Assembly: GCA_904066235.2 (NCBI GenBank)
Contig: CAJFCV020000002.1
Coordinates: 7,440,001-7,504,000 of the forward strand
Length of the DNA stretch: 64,000 nucleotides
Direction: 5' to 3'
Source of the DNA: Bursaphelenchus xylophilus
Lineage: Eukaryota > Nematoda > Chromadorea > Rhabditida > Aphelenchoididae
The position numbers and the translations under genes are program-made. Each line of letters starts with the position of its first letter. Positions within the stretch are counted from its first letter, which is position 1. The notes under the pieces are model-generated. The model ran no database searches, was not told the origin of the DNA, and saw only the letters and a list, made by a program, of their open reading frames with translations. Below are positions 49,646 to 61,880 of the stretch, piece by piece.

Positions 49646-52600
49646 TTACAGGAAGGTGTCGTTTTGAGCGGAGAATTTGGAGTTTCTCTCGGACCTGACC
49701 AATCTCTTCAGTTTCCTTAACGAAAAACTCGAAGCTCCTTGACTTTGAGTTGGATGTAAGCGGGAAATTGGAGGCGGAACACCTTGAGATACACTGTGAT
49801 GGAGACGTTTGGGAGAGGGATACAGCTGGTGGGTGGGGGAACAATTTGCGGATGGGGCTCTGCAAATGATCAAAATAAAATTAAAAAACGAATTGATTTT
49901 ACTTACAGTTTATGTGCTGACGAAGATTCTGTTGGTGTCTCGGGCTCATTAACTCGATCGAAATCTTGAGATCCGGATGGCTGAGTTCTCGCGGAATCCT
50001 TGTTACTGGACGAGAAATGCTTGTTGATCACCAATTTCTTCAGCCAGGTGACATCCACCCCCAGGGTGTGACGCAACGTTGATCCGCGGCTATGTTTTCG
50101 GCGCTGAATAGTAAATGCAATATTACGAAACCACTTTCTTACGCAATATTATAATGCAATCTTCCACTTACTTCTTTATTGTCCCTCATTTTCGGGGTTT
50201 TGGTACTATCTTCTCCTTGATTTAGAATAGGAATCTCTTCGTAAGGCGATTTGCCTCGAGTCCTCTGAATCGGCGCTTCTTCGCTTCGAAGTTCTGGAGG
50301 TATATCTAGATGCAAAACCAGTTCGCTTTCGGCAGTTTGTTTCTTTTGGACAATAACTTTTGTTGAGTTTACGTTCTGGATTGGTTTGTTCATACGGACC
50401 AGACAATTGATTTGAGAATTGGTCGAATTATGTTCTGGAATGGGTGGAGGGAGATCCGTGGGGCGAGGGCAGAGGGTTGGGGCTAGAAATTAATGCGTAG
50501 AAACAGAAAATAACTTTAATATCTTCTTGTAATGATTAAAGTTTCTTTCTACCTACTTCCTTTGCTCTCATGATGAATATTCCTTTGCTTCTTCTCCCGA
50601 CTTTCCCAGAATCCCACTCGATAAGCAACCACAGATGCGTGGTCGAGTTTCCCGGGCATCTCCATGATCATATTCCTGATCATTTTCCTCCTCAGCCTTT
50701 CTTCTGTCTTCGAATGTGTCCGTGTTCTGTATAATTCTGGATCTTCCAATGTCTTTCTTTTCGCTGATGACAGATTAAATGCAAAATCCACTAAATTATG
50801 ACATAAAGAAGATGCCGTCGTTTCATTTTCCGGTTTGATATCTTCGATCCCGGCAGAAGCTTCTTGCAAATTGTTGATCCCATTGGAGATGACATCGGCC
50901 ATTCGCAACAACATAAGTTCTTGACGTTCGGCTGCGTCCACCGATGGAAGAACGGAAAGGCAGCGCTTTTTGGGGACAGGGACACCATTGTTAATAGACT
51001 TGGTCTTATGAAGCGACTGAAAAATGACCGTAAGACCACCAAAATATGTCGTGAAACATCTAATGCAAGCGAAATTACCTTGTTTGGAGAGGGAATCTCA
51101 AGAATACCAACATCATTCTCCTTCTCCATCTCTGATTTTTTGATGACACAAAACTTTCCGACCACGGGGTCAAAGTTGTCACTGACACCATCCGACGTTA
51201 TGAAGACTAGATCATCTAAAATTAAAAAAATTTTTATCATTCAATACGTAATTTATAATAGATTTCATATTTTGTTCTTACTCTCTTCAACGAATGTCAT
51301 ACTGCAAGTCAAGTTGTGAAGTTGGGGATTCCTCCCGTCCACAGGCCCTAAGGCACCCCCAGCATCCCTCATATTCCGATGTTCCACTTCGTGCGAGGCG
51401 AGAGTAACTTCTCTAACTCCATGATCATTATGAACGAAGCACAAGGAGTCGCCGACATTACAAACACATAAAACATAAGAGTCCGAGTTCCTGACTGGGG
51501 CGATTAGAGCCACACAAAGTGTTGTGAGAGCTCCGCCTTCCTGTAAAATCAAAGCATGGGCTGAATGAAAGGCTCCCAATAAGGAATGGAAGACATCCGT
51601 GGTTGTTCTGAGACTACTCTCCTCGATGGCTTGATTTAAATGATCAAAGGCTCCTCTGATGGCGCAACGAGCGGCCAAACGGGCACCTAAATAAAAAAAT
51701 TGATTAGGAAAAAATAACCGGCTTGATTAAACTGGAAAGCCGAACATTTACTGCATTTTCTATTTTGACATTTTCTGTCAGTCTCCGAAATCTAGACTCG
51801 ATGTAATTCATGTGTCTTGAGATGACTGACAGCTGTCTGGGAAAGGGCGATGTAGGTCTTGGTCAGTGTTCAAAACGACTTTTAAAAGACGGTAAGAATT
51901 TTTCTTTAAAGTGATTACTCAACGACGACTATAACTTTTAATTTGAAAATCCTACCTTCTCCCCAATTTACTCCATCGGCCAGTGCCAAAATGGCATTAT
52001 TTTTTCTGGCCAGGACTCCGAAAACGTCCGCAATTGGAGTGCCCGCTTGAATTCCACTGATCGGATTCCTCTCGTATAAAGAACAACTCTTCCCGAAGGC
52101 CCTCTCTTCACAAAACGCATCCCATTCAATACGATCCATCGAAGAGCCAGGGATAAGATCGTCGGAACAAAAGCCGAGGGACTCCAGAGATCCGCCTTTC
52201 ATTTGATTGGGGTCGAAAGCGTTTACAGGGCAGTCGGTTAGAAGGATATCCTCATCATCTGAGCAACTGGACAGACTCAATTCATCGTCAAGATTGGCTA
52301 GCTTGGCGATGGGCTTTTGTTTTACTTGTTGGACCTAGAATATATAATAATATTATTTTTAAGTTAGACATGATGACAAATAAATTAATAAAATTTTCTT
52401 AATACTTCAGATCTTACATTGGTTAGACCACCGTCAGGGCCTGTGAAAGCAGCTCTCAATCCTCTTTCAAATTTGTCCAGATTGATTACTGGCAGATCCA
52501 GCCCCGTTTTCCCAGAATATATCTCCGGCAGCACCATCTTCCTCCCATTTCTCCCATTCATTATTCTTTCATAGATCAGTTCTGAGCCTGAATGTCCTTG

Positions 52601-52717
52601 TTCGTGTTGATGTTCATCTTCGTAGTCCTCGGAATTGGCAGAATCTGATTCCGTGGACCCGTTCTTATTAAACGTCTGCTTCAAAAGTCCACGAACATGT
52701 TTACGGAAGAAGGACAT
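49646..52717 (-). CDS. PP2C-like domain protein (CG9801 family)
   Basis: About eight exons; the first four are 52418-52717, 51956-52334, 51282-51686 and 51079-51215, all in phase. The start MSFFRKHVRGLLKQTF fits the family; a Met 57 nt upstream is less likely. PP2C elements: ALADGVNWGEGARLAARCAI (in place of the usual DGHGG), CNVGDSLCFVHNDHG, and DDLVFITSDGVSDNFDPVVG. The latter is the hallmark of the atypical PP2C group represented by Drosophila CG9801. The Gly that normally follows DG is replaced, as in that family, so phosphatase activity is uncertain. The C-terminal third is Ser/Pro-rich and disordered, ending AQNDTFL. Substrate and cellular role are not known to me. Confidence 0.75.
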
Positions 52718-55700
52718 AACGATCTGATGGTGATGATCGTAATAAAGAGGTGAGTACGTGGTCGTTTTAATCACCCAATTTGGGCTGAAAGATAGATATT
52801 ACACTCCAAACAGACAATGAAAAAGTACTCACGGTAAATGTAAAATGACAAAAATTGAGTATGCATGAAAAGTTGAGAACAAAGCTTGCACTTTAAGGAC
52901 ATAAATTTGTGGCCAAACATGTCAACACAAAGGGTCATAAACCGTAAGGCATCTTTCTGCCTTGCGTAGCCTTAGGGGTTATAATTTTTTTTTGTATAAA
53001 AGGCCCAAATTTAATTCCGGAGAATTATTTTCAAGACGGAATTATGAAAGAACGGCCGAAACGTCGGCCGTTCCGTCCCTCACAAGTTAGTTTTTGGTCA
53101 AAGACTCCTGAAAATGGACACAGATGGATAAAAAACAAAGGAATGCCCAAATAAAACCCCGGAAAAAAAGGTCTACATCCGAAATAAGCCCATTCAGTGG
53201 ACAGACATTCCGATTTGAGGGGAAACAACCATTTATGGGTACTCTGAGGGTATAAAACGGGTTGTACAAGGGGTAACAACAAATGGGGATGTCAAAAAAT
53301 ACTATTTATGGCAAAGTCACATGGCCAAGCATGGGTAATATTATATAAATAGATGTAAGAACCTGTCACGGGATGACACTCCCCCACAACTTCTTTACAA
53401 ACAATTTATTCGAAATGCGATTTTATTTCAATTTGGCCCAAAAAACGTGATAAGAATGATAAATGGCCAGAGGGAGAAAAGGATTAGGCCGACCAGAAAT
53501 TACTTTTTTTTCGTTCCAAATAATGTATTCAAAGCGTTGCTGAGGAGAGAAGCTCATAAACATTCGAGCGGAATGTGAACCAATGGCTAAATTACGAAAT
53601 AAATTAGCCAGATTTTCGTGGTAAAAATTACAATCAAAGAAATAACAAGATAAAGTCAAGTGAGTGGAAGAACTTGACTGGGTAGGAGACTCAAAGAATG
53701 TCATTCCGAAGTCAGAACCCGAGCTTCCGCCCTTCGAAACGTCCATTCCAAGGTAATTTCCCCCTTAAATTATTCCCCGAGATAACCTTTTGCGGTAAAT
53801 CTCTAAAATGAGACGATCAAACGAAACAAATTATAATAAATTACTCGGCTCTCTCCTACTTTTATATTATTGCACTCCTTAGACAAAAGAAAAACAATCG
53901 AGGGGCCAAAAAAAGCGTTATCAACTGGAGGAATCTCCCGATTCCCCGAGGGCCTAATCCGCTGATATCGATTATCGCTTTGTTTTGGCGCTCAACACAC
54001 TGCCGCTTGTCCTTGAGCTTTTATTTTTATCGCCCGAAAGTGCTGGGAAACGTCCATTCGGCGGGCTTTTTGAAACTTTCCCTCCCCCTGACCAGTTATT
54101 TTTGGGCGTTCAAAAAATGTCTTAAGCCATCCTTCTTGGACGCTTCACAAGCCCTAAGGGCATGACAGAAATTTGGCCTTGTAATGGGTCCGGTTTATGG
54201 CCAAAGGGAAAATACGAATATCAAGGAAATAGAATCAAAAAAAAAACATCCGAATGGACATGTTTGGAGCATAAATCAACATCAACAAGAGCTATCAATC
54301 ACATTCACGTGTTATTCGATGTGACAAAACCGAAATTAAAAGGGTTTGTAGACAAAACAAGGTTAAGTATGCAGTCTTTTGACCAAAAGGAAAAAATATG
54401 ATATCTTGATCCAGAAAAAAAGGCAAAACTAAGGAAAATATATCCGGGATGAGATCTGAAAACCAAAATACATATGCCCAAACCACCCTCTCCTAATGTT
54501 TTGGGCGTCCCAAATAATTTCTCTTCATTTCCACCACTTTCTCGCCCAAAAGCCCTTAAAATTCAAGCGATAAAATACAGGAAAGCGGAAATTTTTGGGG
54601 AAATCGTCATCCCATGACATTTCTGGGGACTTTCAGTACTCCGGACAAAGTACAAACCCATTCTTCAGACAACTCACTTGTTTATCAAAAAACATCGAAA
54701 CCCCTCCTACCTTTGGAAATGGCCAGAACTCTGCCAAAGCTTGTTCAATCCTAATATGGCCTGAGGGCATATCCTCACCCTAGCCCGGAGGGTACGGCTC
54801 GCTTTTTTTGAAACGACTTTTTTGGCTTCCAATGTTTCGGCCGCCTTTTTTTGAATTCATTCGTTTGGGGATGGGCTCTAAGACGGGTCCATAAACATCT
54901 AAATCAGATCCCAAGAAATTAAATTACTTCGAGTACTACATTCCAAAGTGGGACAAGCAATATAATAGTCACGTTTTAGAATGGATTACAGTAACAATTA
55001 GGAATTGGTAAAAACTTGTTTTAGAATTCTTTTAAAATTGTAATCCAATTTTAAGAGCAATCATATTAAGACAATTGCAACAAAAAATAAGTTCGAAACA
55101 CTTTTAAATGGAAAGAAAAAATACTGCTAGCTAATTTTTATAATGGTAAAAAGCCTATAATACAGAAAAGTTGAAAAGTAAAGTTTTTTATCCAAAATCG
55201 TACAAAGCGGCTATAAATCTCCCAAAATCTCCCAACTATTACTAAAATCCCCATTTTCCCTCCAATTCCACCTCCATAAACAAAAACAAACCTTTTGTCT
55301 AAAAAGTACTCTCAGAGTAATCACATTAGGGAGCAAGTAATGGACAAGTCAAGTTGGAAGACAGTTCTCTTCTTGTCTCGAGGTAAAAAGAAATAAAAAA
55401 ACTTTTCTGAATAATAAATATCTTCTATGACCTTCGAGAAGTCATGGATTAGAAGGAAATCGCATTACGTACAGGATACTTTGCAACGCAATAAAAGGAA
55501 AATGGTGATGGAAAGTGAGGAGAGGGATGACGTTACTCACAAAGAAACGGAGAGACGGGTTAGGACAGCAGAAATGTTTACTGAGTTGTTTTGGAGAGTA
55601 GTTGCAGGTACAAAAATTAAATTTTGGACAGGGTGCAAAAAAGTCATAGTGCATTTTTGTATTATACATGAGTAGAACAAAATTTTTTCATTCAATTTTG

Positions 55701-57622
55701 GCGACGAATTATAAATACACTACAGATAAAGCCTAGAAAGTTTTGCCTCGTGCTTTTCCCGCTATGTTCCACAATCTTTCTCAGAGAACACGGAAAATGA
55801 GGAGGGTCGGCCAGACAAAAATCACTTTTTGGATGGAAAATTTTGTTTTTTGTAGAAATTTTATAAGCCGTATCTAACCCTAATATTTCCAAATCAGAAA
55901 ACGCAAAAAAAAATTTTTTGCAACCACTAATAAAAAATCTCGCGGGTTTCTGCAAAGCTAAACGTCACAAAATTAACAACTCTTTAAATTCTAGTTTTAT
56001 AGAAAGATTATAAACACCTATAACTTATTTATCACCCATCCCATGGCCTCTTGAACCGTTTTCAATACTAATAAATCACAAAATAAAAATACAACTCAAG
56101 AGTTCCCTCACCCAGCACCTGCCACAGTTGTATTTGACAAAAAAAAAGTCATAAACAAGAGCGTTACATTACTTTCCGGTGGCTGAACTCCAAAAGAGAT
56201 TAACCGGGAGATCACTTTACTTTAGTTTTGCACAAATTATTTTGGAAATGAATTTGTCGATTTTTGGAACGGAAACGAATGGAAAAGGGGATGATATGGA
56301 TGGCTGGGTTTGGCAAGGGTGACATTTGTCATACGATATTACATAATAAAAAAATATGATAAAAAATAAATCGTGATACAAATCTCTTCCTGAATGCTCT
56401 ATTAGAATGGATTGCCTCGAGCGAAGGAACATCCGTAAGATCGGAGAGGCAATCCGGGGTGTTAAACAAATATCCGATATGAGAGATCGCTCAAACACAG
56501 CCAAAAGTAATCGAAATCTAATTTATTTGAGTAATTTCGGTTATAATTAGCTGCAAATAACCAGTTCTGGACCCAAAAAACGGGGCATTGTCGGCTGAAT
56601 TTGCATGGAATTGGTTGCTTAGGAACGGGGAAATGCGTTAATTAGGAGCGGGGAATTAGTTTGGAGATGAATGAATCTAAAGTTATGAGCTGGGAGACTC
56701 AATAAATTTGGGTTAAAAAGTGCATTTCAGATACTTGATGCAACTAAAATAAGGTAAAGAATGGGTAAAGTGCGATGCCCTTTTCCCATTTTCGATCACA
56801 AGTGTTCGCAAAAAGAGATCGGTGGCCAAAGACGCGAGAAAAGGCCCAAAAGATCCGCTTCTCTCTTCTCCACAGGTTTTTGAGGTCATTCGAGTTGAGG
56901 ACGGTAAAAGTAATTGAATATAAAGCAGTCAATGGGATGGAAAACACGTTACTTTCGAGGTGGTTTTACTCTTACAATAGTTTTTTGAAGGTCTTTTTGA
57001 ACTACAATACTATCACAAACACGTATTTAAAGTTTCTGATGACCCCAAAAAAGGCCTTCCTTTGACTCTAGACTTTTTTTCAGATCCCCGTGACCGCCAA
57101 TTGTTGGTATTCGAATCGCCTCGAAACAGAGGTTAATCCTCTCCCTTGTAGAAGCCCATAATCGACGAATGACCGCAGTAAAATAAAGTAACGCGGCTGG
57201 AGACATCTCACAGCAGGCATCGGAAGCTGGGGAAATCCTTTACAAATACTTACAAATACCCCCATAAATATTGCATAATTGGTGGCCCAAAGCAAAATAA
57301 AAGCTCCTCAAGTATTCTTTCCCATTTTTCGGAGGGTTTGAGAGGGAGAGAGGGCGCGTATTTGCATAATTTAATGAAAAAAGTCTTGTCCCGGCTCCGT
57401 TTTAGGGCTTGGGATTAATTCGGGTGCGAAGTTTTGACCCTTGAGATTCGGAAAAAGGGCATCTTCAAGTTGAACTCACTCCATTGACACGACGGCTTTG
57501 GCACAAACTCAAAAAAAAGCATAAATACAATAAAAAATTAAGAAAAAATTTCAAAAAATTATTATAATTTATTAAATGAATATAAAACTTTGTTTGAATG
57601 TACATGCCCTGCCTTACAATTG
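52718..57622. other. Intergenic 4.9 kb, no gene seen
   Basis: Largest gene-free stretch in the window, upstream of the PP2C-like gene and downstream of the secreted-protein gene. The open frame at 55427-55675 has no domain or supporting splice sites. A perfect GC-rich hairpin lies at 53050-53073. Minus-strand polyadenylation signals for the secreted-protein gene may lie near 57570 (TTTATT on plus). Confidence 0.45.
53050..53073. repeat. Perfect inverted repeat, 10-bp arms, 4-nt loop
   Basis: GAACGGCCGA (53050-53059), loop AACG, TCGGCCGTTC (53064-53073). The arms match perfectly. It lies about 330 bp upstream of the PP2C-like start codon, in AT-rich surroundings. It may be a regulatory palindrome or a foldback remnant. 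Confidence 0.65.
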
Positions 57623-60600
57623 TCACAGTAATAGCACCTTTTTCGTCGGCATTTCGATCGGTTTTAGTGCCCTGAATCCACCTCCCCGACTTTGGCATTT
57701 GGCCGCCCGGTGGGCCAGATCTTGTTGGGCATCGAAAAGTTGTTGGGAAAGGGGATTCTGGTCAGTCACTTGCCGACATCGCTTCAAGGAATCACAACAT
57801 TTACCCAACCGAACACAATGATCTCTGATCTGGGCAGTTCTTTGTGTACAAGTTGACTCTGCAGGGAATTCCGGGAGGGTTGGCCAATCTGCTGAGCAGC
57901 CAAACTAAAAATATTAATAAGTCATAACTTAATATTATTGCTCTTACCGGACTTCCCGCCCTTCCGGTCGCAATATCTTCGACCAAACAGCTCTCGAAGA
58001 TCGAAACCAATTGTAATCTCAGCTTATCCGTGTCCTAAAACAGCTCGTCTGGTATAATATTGATTGCTTTACCTGATATTGAGTCCACAATTTTGCATTA
58101 CAACTTCCAAATTTACGTCTAGCCAGTTCCGGAGGGAATCTAAGTTCATCTCCGCGACACTCTCTCTCCGCTGATTTGAGAAGATCAGAGCAAGTTGAAT
58201 ATAATTCGCAATATCCGGTTCTCTTTCCGATTATTTCGAATTCACTCCGGGACCTCCGAAGAGATTGCAAAAGCTCGGATTCCGAGTGTTGAACCCGATC
58301 CTTGACCGCTTCTTCGTACACTTTCCGATTCACGAATTCCTCAAGATTTCGGATCAAATCTTTCTGTGCTTGATTGAAATCACCTGGCCTAAAATACGAC
58401 CCTTTTTAATGGAATTATCAGAATCTCATCGTCATCAAAAATAATCTTACAATTCCTCGGCTGCTGCTGGCTTTACAGGTGTTCCATTTTGAGCGGGAGC
58501 TCTGCGGATATCTGGCATTTTAGTCCTCTGAAGCCTGAGCAGCGCTTCTTCTTCCGTCATCTGTTGTTCTGGCTGACTTAACAGTAACTTTTGAGCGCTG
58601 TAAACCTTATTCCTATAGCCAACATCCTCTTCAATTTTTTCGTTTCTATTCGTAAATGGCTTGGCGACATTTGTCAGCATGGGTTTATGATCCAAACGAA
58701 CGATCTTCTGTCTTCTGAGAATGTCTCGATTCTTTCCAAAATTGGACTTAACAATGGTCGGCCGAGTCGTTGCTTCCATCGGAACAGTGGTTGGCCACTC
58801 TGGAATCTCGGCCATAGTTCTCATCGCATTCAAAGCGTTTCCTTCGGGAATAACTGTGGTGTCTTCTGAGGTCATCGTGGTTGTTGTTTCCGGCTCTTTC
58901 AGTTCTTCCGGGTTGACTGTTGGAGTTACAGTCTGCGGTTTAAGCCTTGCTCCAAGCAGGTCTTGATCGTTTTCGAAGGTCACAAATCCATCCACCATCT
59001 TGGGTCTCATGGTGGGAGTGACAGTTCTGTCCATAATATTAATATTAGGTACAGTTGTTGTCTCAGCAATAGGCAGAGTGGCTAGTTTTGAGGTTCTAAC
59101 TTGTTTTAGCCTGTCTGGAAGGGTATGTCTGTTTGGGTTTCGAAGCCTCTTCAAAAATTCCATCACCGGATCGAATGGTGGTTTAGTTTTCGGCCTGACT
59201 GTGAATACTCCCGTCTCAAATTCCACAGGAGTTGTATTCGCATTTTGGAGGGGCTCTAAGTCTCTCCTTAATCCCACATCTTCTGGCTCCAAGGGTTTTA
59301 GTGTCACGGTCTTTGAAGTCAAATGAATTTTTGCTCCATTTTGCCTAAGGGGATATCTCGTAAATCCAGATTCATTCCCAAACACATCATCCTCTTCTGG
59401 GACCCCATCTGATGTTGTAGTAGCCTGTTGATCATTCATTTCTTGAATCCTTTTCACGCCCCTTTCTCTCATCATCTGATCCACATTATTTTTTCGATGT
59501 TCATGTCGAGTGAGAGTGTCCTCGTGTAGCACACTTACTTTATGTTTATGGTCAGACATGCCGTCGATTGGATGAGAATCAATTTTTGTGACAGTATCCT
59601 CATGAACACTTATTTTATCTCCATTTATGGACGGCTCTTCCTTAATTTGGTGGGTTAAGACTGCCGTTTGATTGGTCTCAGCGTCCTCGATTATTCGAAT
59701 ATTCTGTTCTCCATGGGTCAGGGTTGCTGTAGTCTCCATTCGACGCACTTCAAATGGTATTTGAGTGGTTGTTTCCATTGATTTTGCAGTAGTTTTATGC
59801 AAAATCTCATCCGAATCTTCGCTTTCTCCCATTCTTTCCAATTTCTCGACCTTATTCTCCGGCCACACCCTCCTTTTATCTGCATCTTTCATTAGATGAG
59901 GTCTTGCTGAGAGTAATCTTAATCGTCTTAGATCCAGATTCTGAGGAAGGGCGAACGAAACATGTGGTTTCTGTGGCTCCAGATCAGTGACAAGTCCCGT
60001 GCTAAAGTTCTTTTTGTGTTTCCGATGCTTCTTGTGTTTTCTCCGCGACCTTTCTGTTACTAATGCTGTTGTAGATGAAATGATTGTAGTGGTAGAGGCA
60101 GTTTCAGTTGTGGTAGTTACCTCAGTGGTCGTGGTGATCGGTCTCAAGGTGGGGAGGACAGTATTTGGCAAAGGAGAAGATCCTTCAGAATACCGACTTC
60201 TCCCTTCATGAATCGGTTTACTGCCTGCCTGGGGGAGGAAACTCTTGACAGCGTGGAGAATCGGCTTCTTCTTGAGTCTAGAGTTCATTTCCACTCTAGC
60301 CAAAGCCTGTTCAAATCTGCTGAGTCTTTCATTTGCTCTTATTTTAACTTCCGAATCGTCCTTTGGCAACAAAAGTGTTGATAATTGCTTCAGAATCCCT
60401 CTTCGTTCATCATTAACCGGCCTCCGTTCAGTTTGGATGGGTCGGAGAGGTTGGCTGGGGTTCATATTGGATTTGAGATCAGTTGGGAATTCCTAAACTT
60501 ACTTTTTTGAATATAATATTTAGTAATAGGATGACTTAATAATGGTATAACTTACCGTTTCTTTGGCTCTGAATTTGTCCACAAATTTGATTCCTTGCGA

Positions 60601-61880
60601 AGTTAGGACTGCTCGAGCTTTGGCCACCATTGGACTGCAATATGGATAAGGATCAGAGGTTGCCACGGTCAAAATTTTGGCTCCGGCTCCGGCTCTTAGC
60701 TCCCAGAGCCGGAGCCGAGGCCAAATTTGCAGCTCCGGCTCCGGCTCTTGGCTCCGTGCAAAATTTAAAAAGGCCTCCGGCTCCGAACCCCGGCTCCCAT
60801 GCAAAATGTTTTTTAAAAATATTTTTCCAAAAATAAAAGTTGTTAGTGCCAGAGATCATACAGCCAACGTTTTTGCAGCCAAGTCACATCCTCCGCGGTG
60901 TTTTTCAAGCAATTTGGTTTAACAAGATCACGAAATTTTTACTTCGCTGACCACTGAGAAGCCTGGCTCCGACTTTGGGCTCGGGAGCCGGAGCCGACCC
61001 CAAAATTTCCGGCTCCGGCTCTGGCTCCCGGCTCGGAGCCGGAGCCGCTCAGAGCCGGAGCCAAGAGCCGGCTCCGGAGCCGTGGCAATCTCTGATAAGG
61101 ATTCCAGCCTTTTACTTACTCATTATGATCAGAACGTGTTCTCAGAATCCATCTCATTTTCTCCCGACAATCCAAGGTTTTGTGATTAATAATTACATGT
61201 TTCTCCCTCACGGCTCGAGTTACCTGACTGTTCTTGCCACTTTTTACGCAACTAAAACCATCATCATATAACATTATCGAATAAAAAAAAATTTTTTCTA
61301 TGGCTTACACTTTAGCCGCAGGGCAACATCTCTGGAATTTCTGGCACTTCCTTTTGATCTGCGCCACTGACTTCCAACAACTTGAGGGGGGTTCCGCAAA
61401 TTCTTCAGGGTCCAATTCACACTGCTTCTCCTAAAAATCCTGATTTAAAAAAATTTTAATCAAAAATTCAGGTTTAACATAATGCTTACATCAATTTCGA
61501 TCTCTTCGGATCGCTGACTCTGCATAAAACTCTCGGCTGAAACACAGGCCCCAAATTCGTTGACCCGAGCCCTCATTAACTTGGACAATTCGCTAAAATA
61601 CTGTTGAGAAGCGGCTTAATCGACTTACCTAAAGTCTTGAACCAGATCACAGGCTTCAGCCGTGGCATTCCTTGATCCATCTGTGCACCTTTTGTGAGTG
61701 TCCATCATATCATTTTCACAGTCCAAAAACTTTTTGCAATACTCAACTTGAGATAGCGCCTAAAATCAAAGTAATTTGAAAAATAATAACATAAATAACA
61801 TGTACATCAAGGCTGCAAATCGAACTCACATGACTGCAAGGAAGGTACAGTAACACGAAGATTACCGCAACCCGCTTCAT
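57623..61880 (-). CDS. Large secreted protein: Cys-rich ends, Thr/Ser-rich middle
   Basis: I do not recognise the family. Roughly ten exons give about 1,100 aa. It begins MKRVAVIFVLLYLPCSH, a signal peptide. A Cys-rich N-terminal part follows: VEYCKKFLDCENDMMDTHKR, KRKCQKFQRCCPAAKVCV and TLDCREKMRWILRTRSDHN. The central exon (about 58450-60492) encodes a long disordered segment with many Thr runs (TTTTEVTTTTET-like), basic KHKKHRKHKK and HEDT motifs, likely O-glycosylated. A second Cys-rich part closes the protein: YCELYSTCSDLLKSAEREC, then SCNAKLW, then CVRLGKCCDSLKRCRQVTDQ. The repeated Cys spacing suggests related N- and C-terminal modules. The intron between the exons ending at 61120 and starting at 60634 contains a MITE. 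A nematode-specific extracellular matrix or cuticle role is possible but is only a guess. Confidence 0.7.
60654..61094. mobile_element. hAT-type MITE, GGCTCC-rich, 441 bp
   Basis: Inverted ends: CAGAGGTTGCCACGG at left and, reversed, CAGAGATTGCCACGG at right. Perfect 8-bp target duplication ATAAGGAT at 60646-60653 and 61095-61102. Both arms are dense in GGCTCC/GGAGCC hexamers; the centre is unremarkable AT-rich DNA with no transposase. It lies within an intron of the secreted-protein gene, 17 nt from the 3' splice site. Its plan mirrors that of the element at 40757-41232, but the hexamer and terminal sequences differ. Confidence 0.9.

Noticed and set aside
55427..55675. 82-aa charged open frame on the plus strand
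   Set aside because: No domain, splice sites or conserved motif; composition similar to surrounding non-coding DNA.
58591..60496. Several Val/Ser-rich plus-strand open frames
   Set aside because: They are antisense shadows of the Thr-rich exon of the secreted-protein gene.
60520..60804. Open frame rich in Gly-Ala-Gly and Glu-Pro repeats on the minus strand
   Set aside because: It reads out of the MITE hexamers into a genuine exon; the first part is transposon sequence inside an intron.
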